Assembly (NCBI GenBank): GCA_003220905.1
Contig: QHTS01000330.1
Coordinates: forward strand, 1-5,973
From: Gemmatimonadota bacterium
Lineage (GTDB): Bacteria; Gemmatimonadota; Gemmatimonadetes; Gemmatimonadales; GWC2-71-9
Reading direction: 5' to 3'
DNA length: 5,973 nucleotides
The notes under the pieces were generated by a model, which saw nothing but the letters and a program-made list of their open reading frames with translations, did no database searches and was not told the origin of the DNA. Both the position numbers and the translations under genes were made by a program. Positions 4,836 to 5,973 of the stretch are shown piece by piece (position 1 is the stretch's first letter; the number at the start of each line of letters is the position of its first letter).

Positions 4836-5973
4836 TCATTCGTACCTCAGTGCCTCGACGGGATCGAGCCTCGCCGCTCTCGCCGCCGGGGCGATCCCGA
4901 AGACGAGCCCGACCGCGATCGACACGATCGTCGCGATCGCGGCGCTCCACACCGGCACGGTCGTGCTGAAGTCGAGCAGGCGCTTGAGGAGCTCGCCGGT
5001 GCCGATCCCCACGATGATGCCGAGGATGCCGCCCATCAAGGTCAGCGTCGCCGCCTCCACGAGGAACTGCCAGAGGACGTCGCGGCGCGTCGCGCCCATG
5101 GCCTTGCGCAGGCCGATCTCCCGCGTCCGGCTCGTCACGGACACCATCATGATCGCCATCACCCCGATCCCGCCGACCAGGAGCGCGATACTCGAGAGCA
5201 CGAGCATCACGAAAAAGAACGCGAATGTCAGGCTGTCGAAGATGCCGAGCACCTGGTCCGACGTCAGCAGGTCGAAGCTGTTGGGCTCGCCGACCCGCAG
5301 CCCCCGCAAGCGCCGCAGCTGCAGCGTGGCGGCATCCATCGCGCGCGCGACGCTCACCTCGGGCCGGGGCTTGACGAGGATGATCAGGCCGTTCACCCGG
5401 TCGATCGGGAAGCGCGCGTGTGCCGCCTCGAACGGCACGATGCCCGCGATCTCGGGCGCACCCGGCACCTCGAAGATGTTGGTGGGTCGCTGCCACACCC
5501 CGACCGCGCGAAAGGGGCGGCCGCCGATCCGGACGACTTCGCCGATCGGGTCGCGCGCTCCGAACAGCCGGTCCACGGTGCGCTGCTCGATGACCGCCAC
5601 GGGCGCGCCGCTCCGCAGCTCCGCCGTTGTAAACACTCGGCCCGCGACCAGCCCGCCGCCCAGGATTTCCATGTACCGATCGTCGGCGCCGAACACCCCG
5701 AGAACCTGGGTGCGGTTGCCGGCGTACTCGAAGCGGTGGAACACCTGCGTCCAGATCGCCGCGTAGTGGATCTCGGGCAAGCGAGCGATCGCTTCGGCCT
5801 CCTGTGGTGTCAGGGTCGGCCGGATCCGCACCTCGCGTGGCAAGGCGTCCGGATTGAGCGGTGTTGACGAGAAAAACCGGAGGACGCGAAACGTGGTGGG
5901 TCCGACGACCTCGAGCGTGTTGACGATTTGCTCCCGGAAGCCCGCCACGATCGACGCCATGGCCATGACCGTA
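4836..5973 (-). CDS. MacB/FtsX-type ABC transporter permease, N-terminus cut by window edge
   Basis: This is the permease subunit of a type VII (MacB/LolC/FtsX-like) ABC system, which couples a cytoplasmic ATPase to work done in the periplasm, such as efflux or lipoprotein release. The frame is open to the window end (T-V precede the first visible Met at 5966), and the first transmembrane helix is missing, so the true start lies outside. Numbered from that Met, residues 1-245 form the periplasmic MacB_PCD-type domain. Three helices follow at about 247-276, 303-325 and 338-359. The cytoplasmic loop S-V-T-S-R-T-R-E-I-G-L-R-K-A-M-G-A (277-292) is the FtsX-family coupling segment. The end G-I-A-P-A-A-R-A-A-R-L-D-P-V-E-A-L-R-Y-E is also typical. 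The stop is TGA, 22 bases before bshB1. The partner ATPase is probably encoded to the right of the window. The substrate cannot be judged from the sequence. Confidence 0.93.
   Translation of the reverse strand, partial: TVMAMASIVAGFREQIVNTLEVVGPTTFRVLRFFSSTPLNPDALPREVRIRPTLTPQEAEAIARLPEIHYAAIWTQVFHRFEYAGNRTQVLGVFGADDRYMEILGGGLVAGRVFTTAELRSGAPVAVIEQRTVDRLFGARDPIGEVVRIGGRPFRAVGVWQRPTNIFEVPGAPEIAGIVPFEAAHARFPIDRVNGLIILVKPRPEVSVARAMDAATLQLRRLRGLRVGEPNSFDLLTSDQVLGIFDSLTFAFFFVMLVLSSIALLVGGIGVMAIMMVSVTSRTREIGLRKAMGATRRDVLWQFLVEAATLTLMGGILGIIVGIGTGELLKRLLDFSTTVPVWSAAIATIVSIAVGLVFGIAPAARAARLDPVEALRYE

Noticed and set aside
4542..5867. Long plus-strand open frames antisense to bshB1 and the permease.
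   Set aside because: The sequence is Arg/Asp/His-rich without motifs, and the minus strand carries clear conserved families over the same span.

Overview
The window is a GC-rich bacterial chromosome segment that most likely comes from the Gemmatimonadota or a close relative. The best lineage hint is the lipoprotein at 500-1681, whose mature N-terminus begins C-K-D-S-T-G-P, right after the lipobox. This 'C-x-D-S-T-G-P' start recurs in lipoproteins of that phylum. The bacillithiol-type deacetylase with an A-H-R-D-D motif and the MacB-type permease fit the same assignment. This is inferred from recalled family patterns and was not tested by a search.

All six protein genes lie on the minus strand, so transcription runs from the right end to the left. 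From right to left: (1) the C-terminal part of a MacB/FtsX-type ABC permease, cut by the window edge (4836-5973); (2) a LmbE/BshB1-type deacetylase (4091-4813); (3) a NifS/IscS-type cysteine desulfurase (2898-4073); (4) the tRNA 2-thiouridylase MnmA (1843-2901). These four are tightly packed, with gaps of 22 and 17 bases and then a 4-base GTGA overlap, and look like one operon. A 161-base intergenic region follows. Then come (5) a secreted lipoprotein of unknown function (500-1681), a strong intrinsic terminator (448-481), and (6) a small DUF2784 membrane protein (67-423). A perfect 28-base palindrome (27-54) lies just past the last gene.

Functionally, the core is sulfur handling. The desulfurase makes a persulfide from cysteine and can pass it to MnmA for 2-thiolation of U34 in tRNA-Lys/Glu/Gln, much like the adjacent yrvO-mnmA pair of Bacillus subtilis. 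The upstream BshB1-type enzyme would contribute to making the cysteine-containing thiol bacillithiol. The permease is probably an unrelated passenger of the transcription unit.

I found no RNA genes, CRISPR arrays, insertion sequences or phage genes, and no clearly new multi-gene system. The points most worth checking are the cysteine-rich MnmA variant, the bshB1-iscS-mnmA linkage, the A-H-R-D-D substitution, the orphan lipoprotein and the 28-base palindrome. Several long open frames on both strands across 500-4100 are by-products of high GC content.
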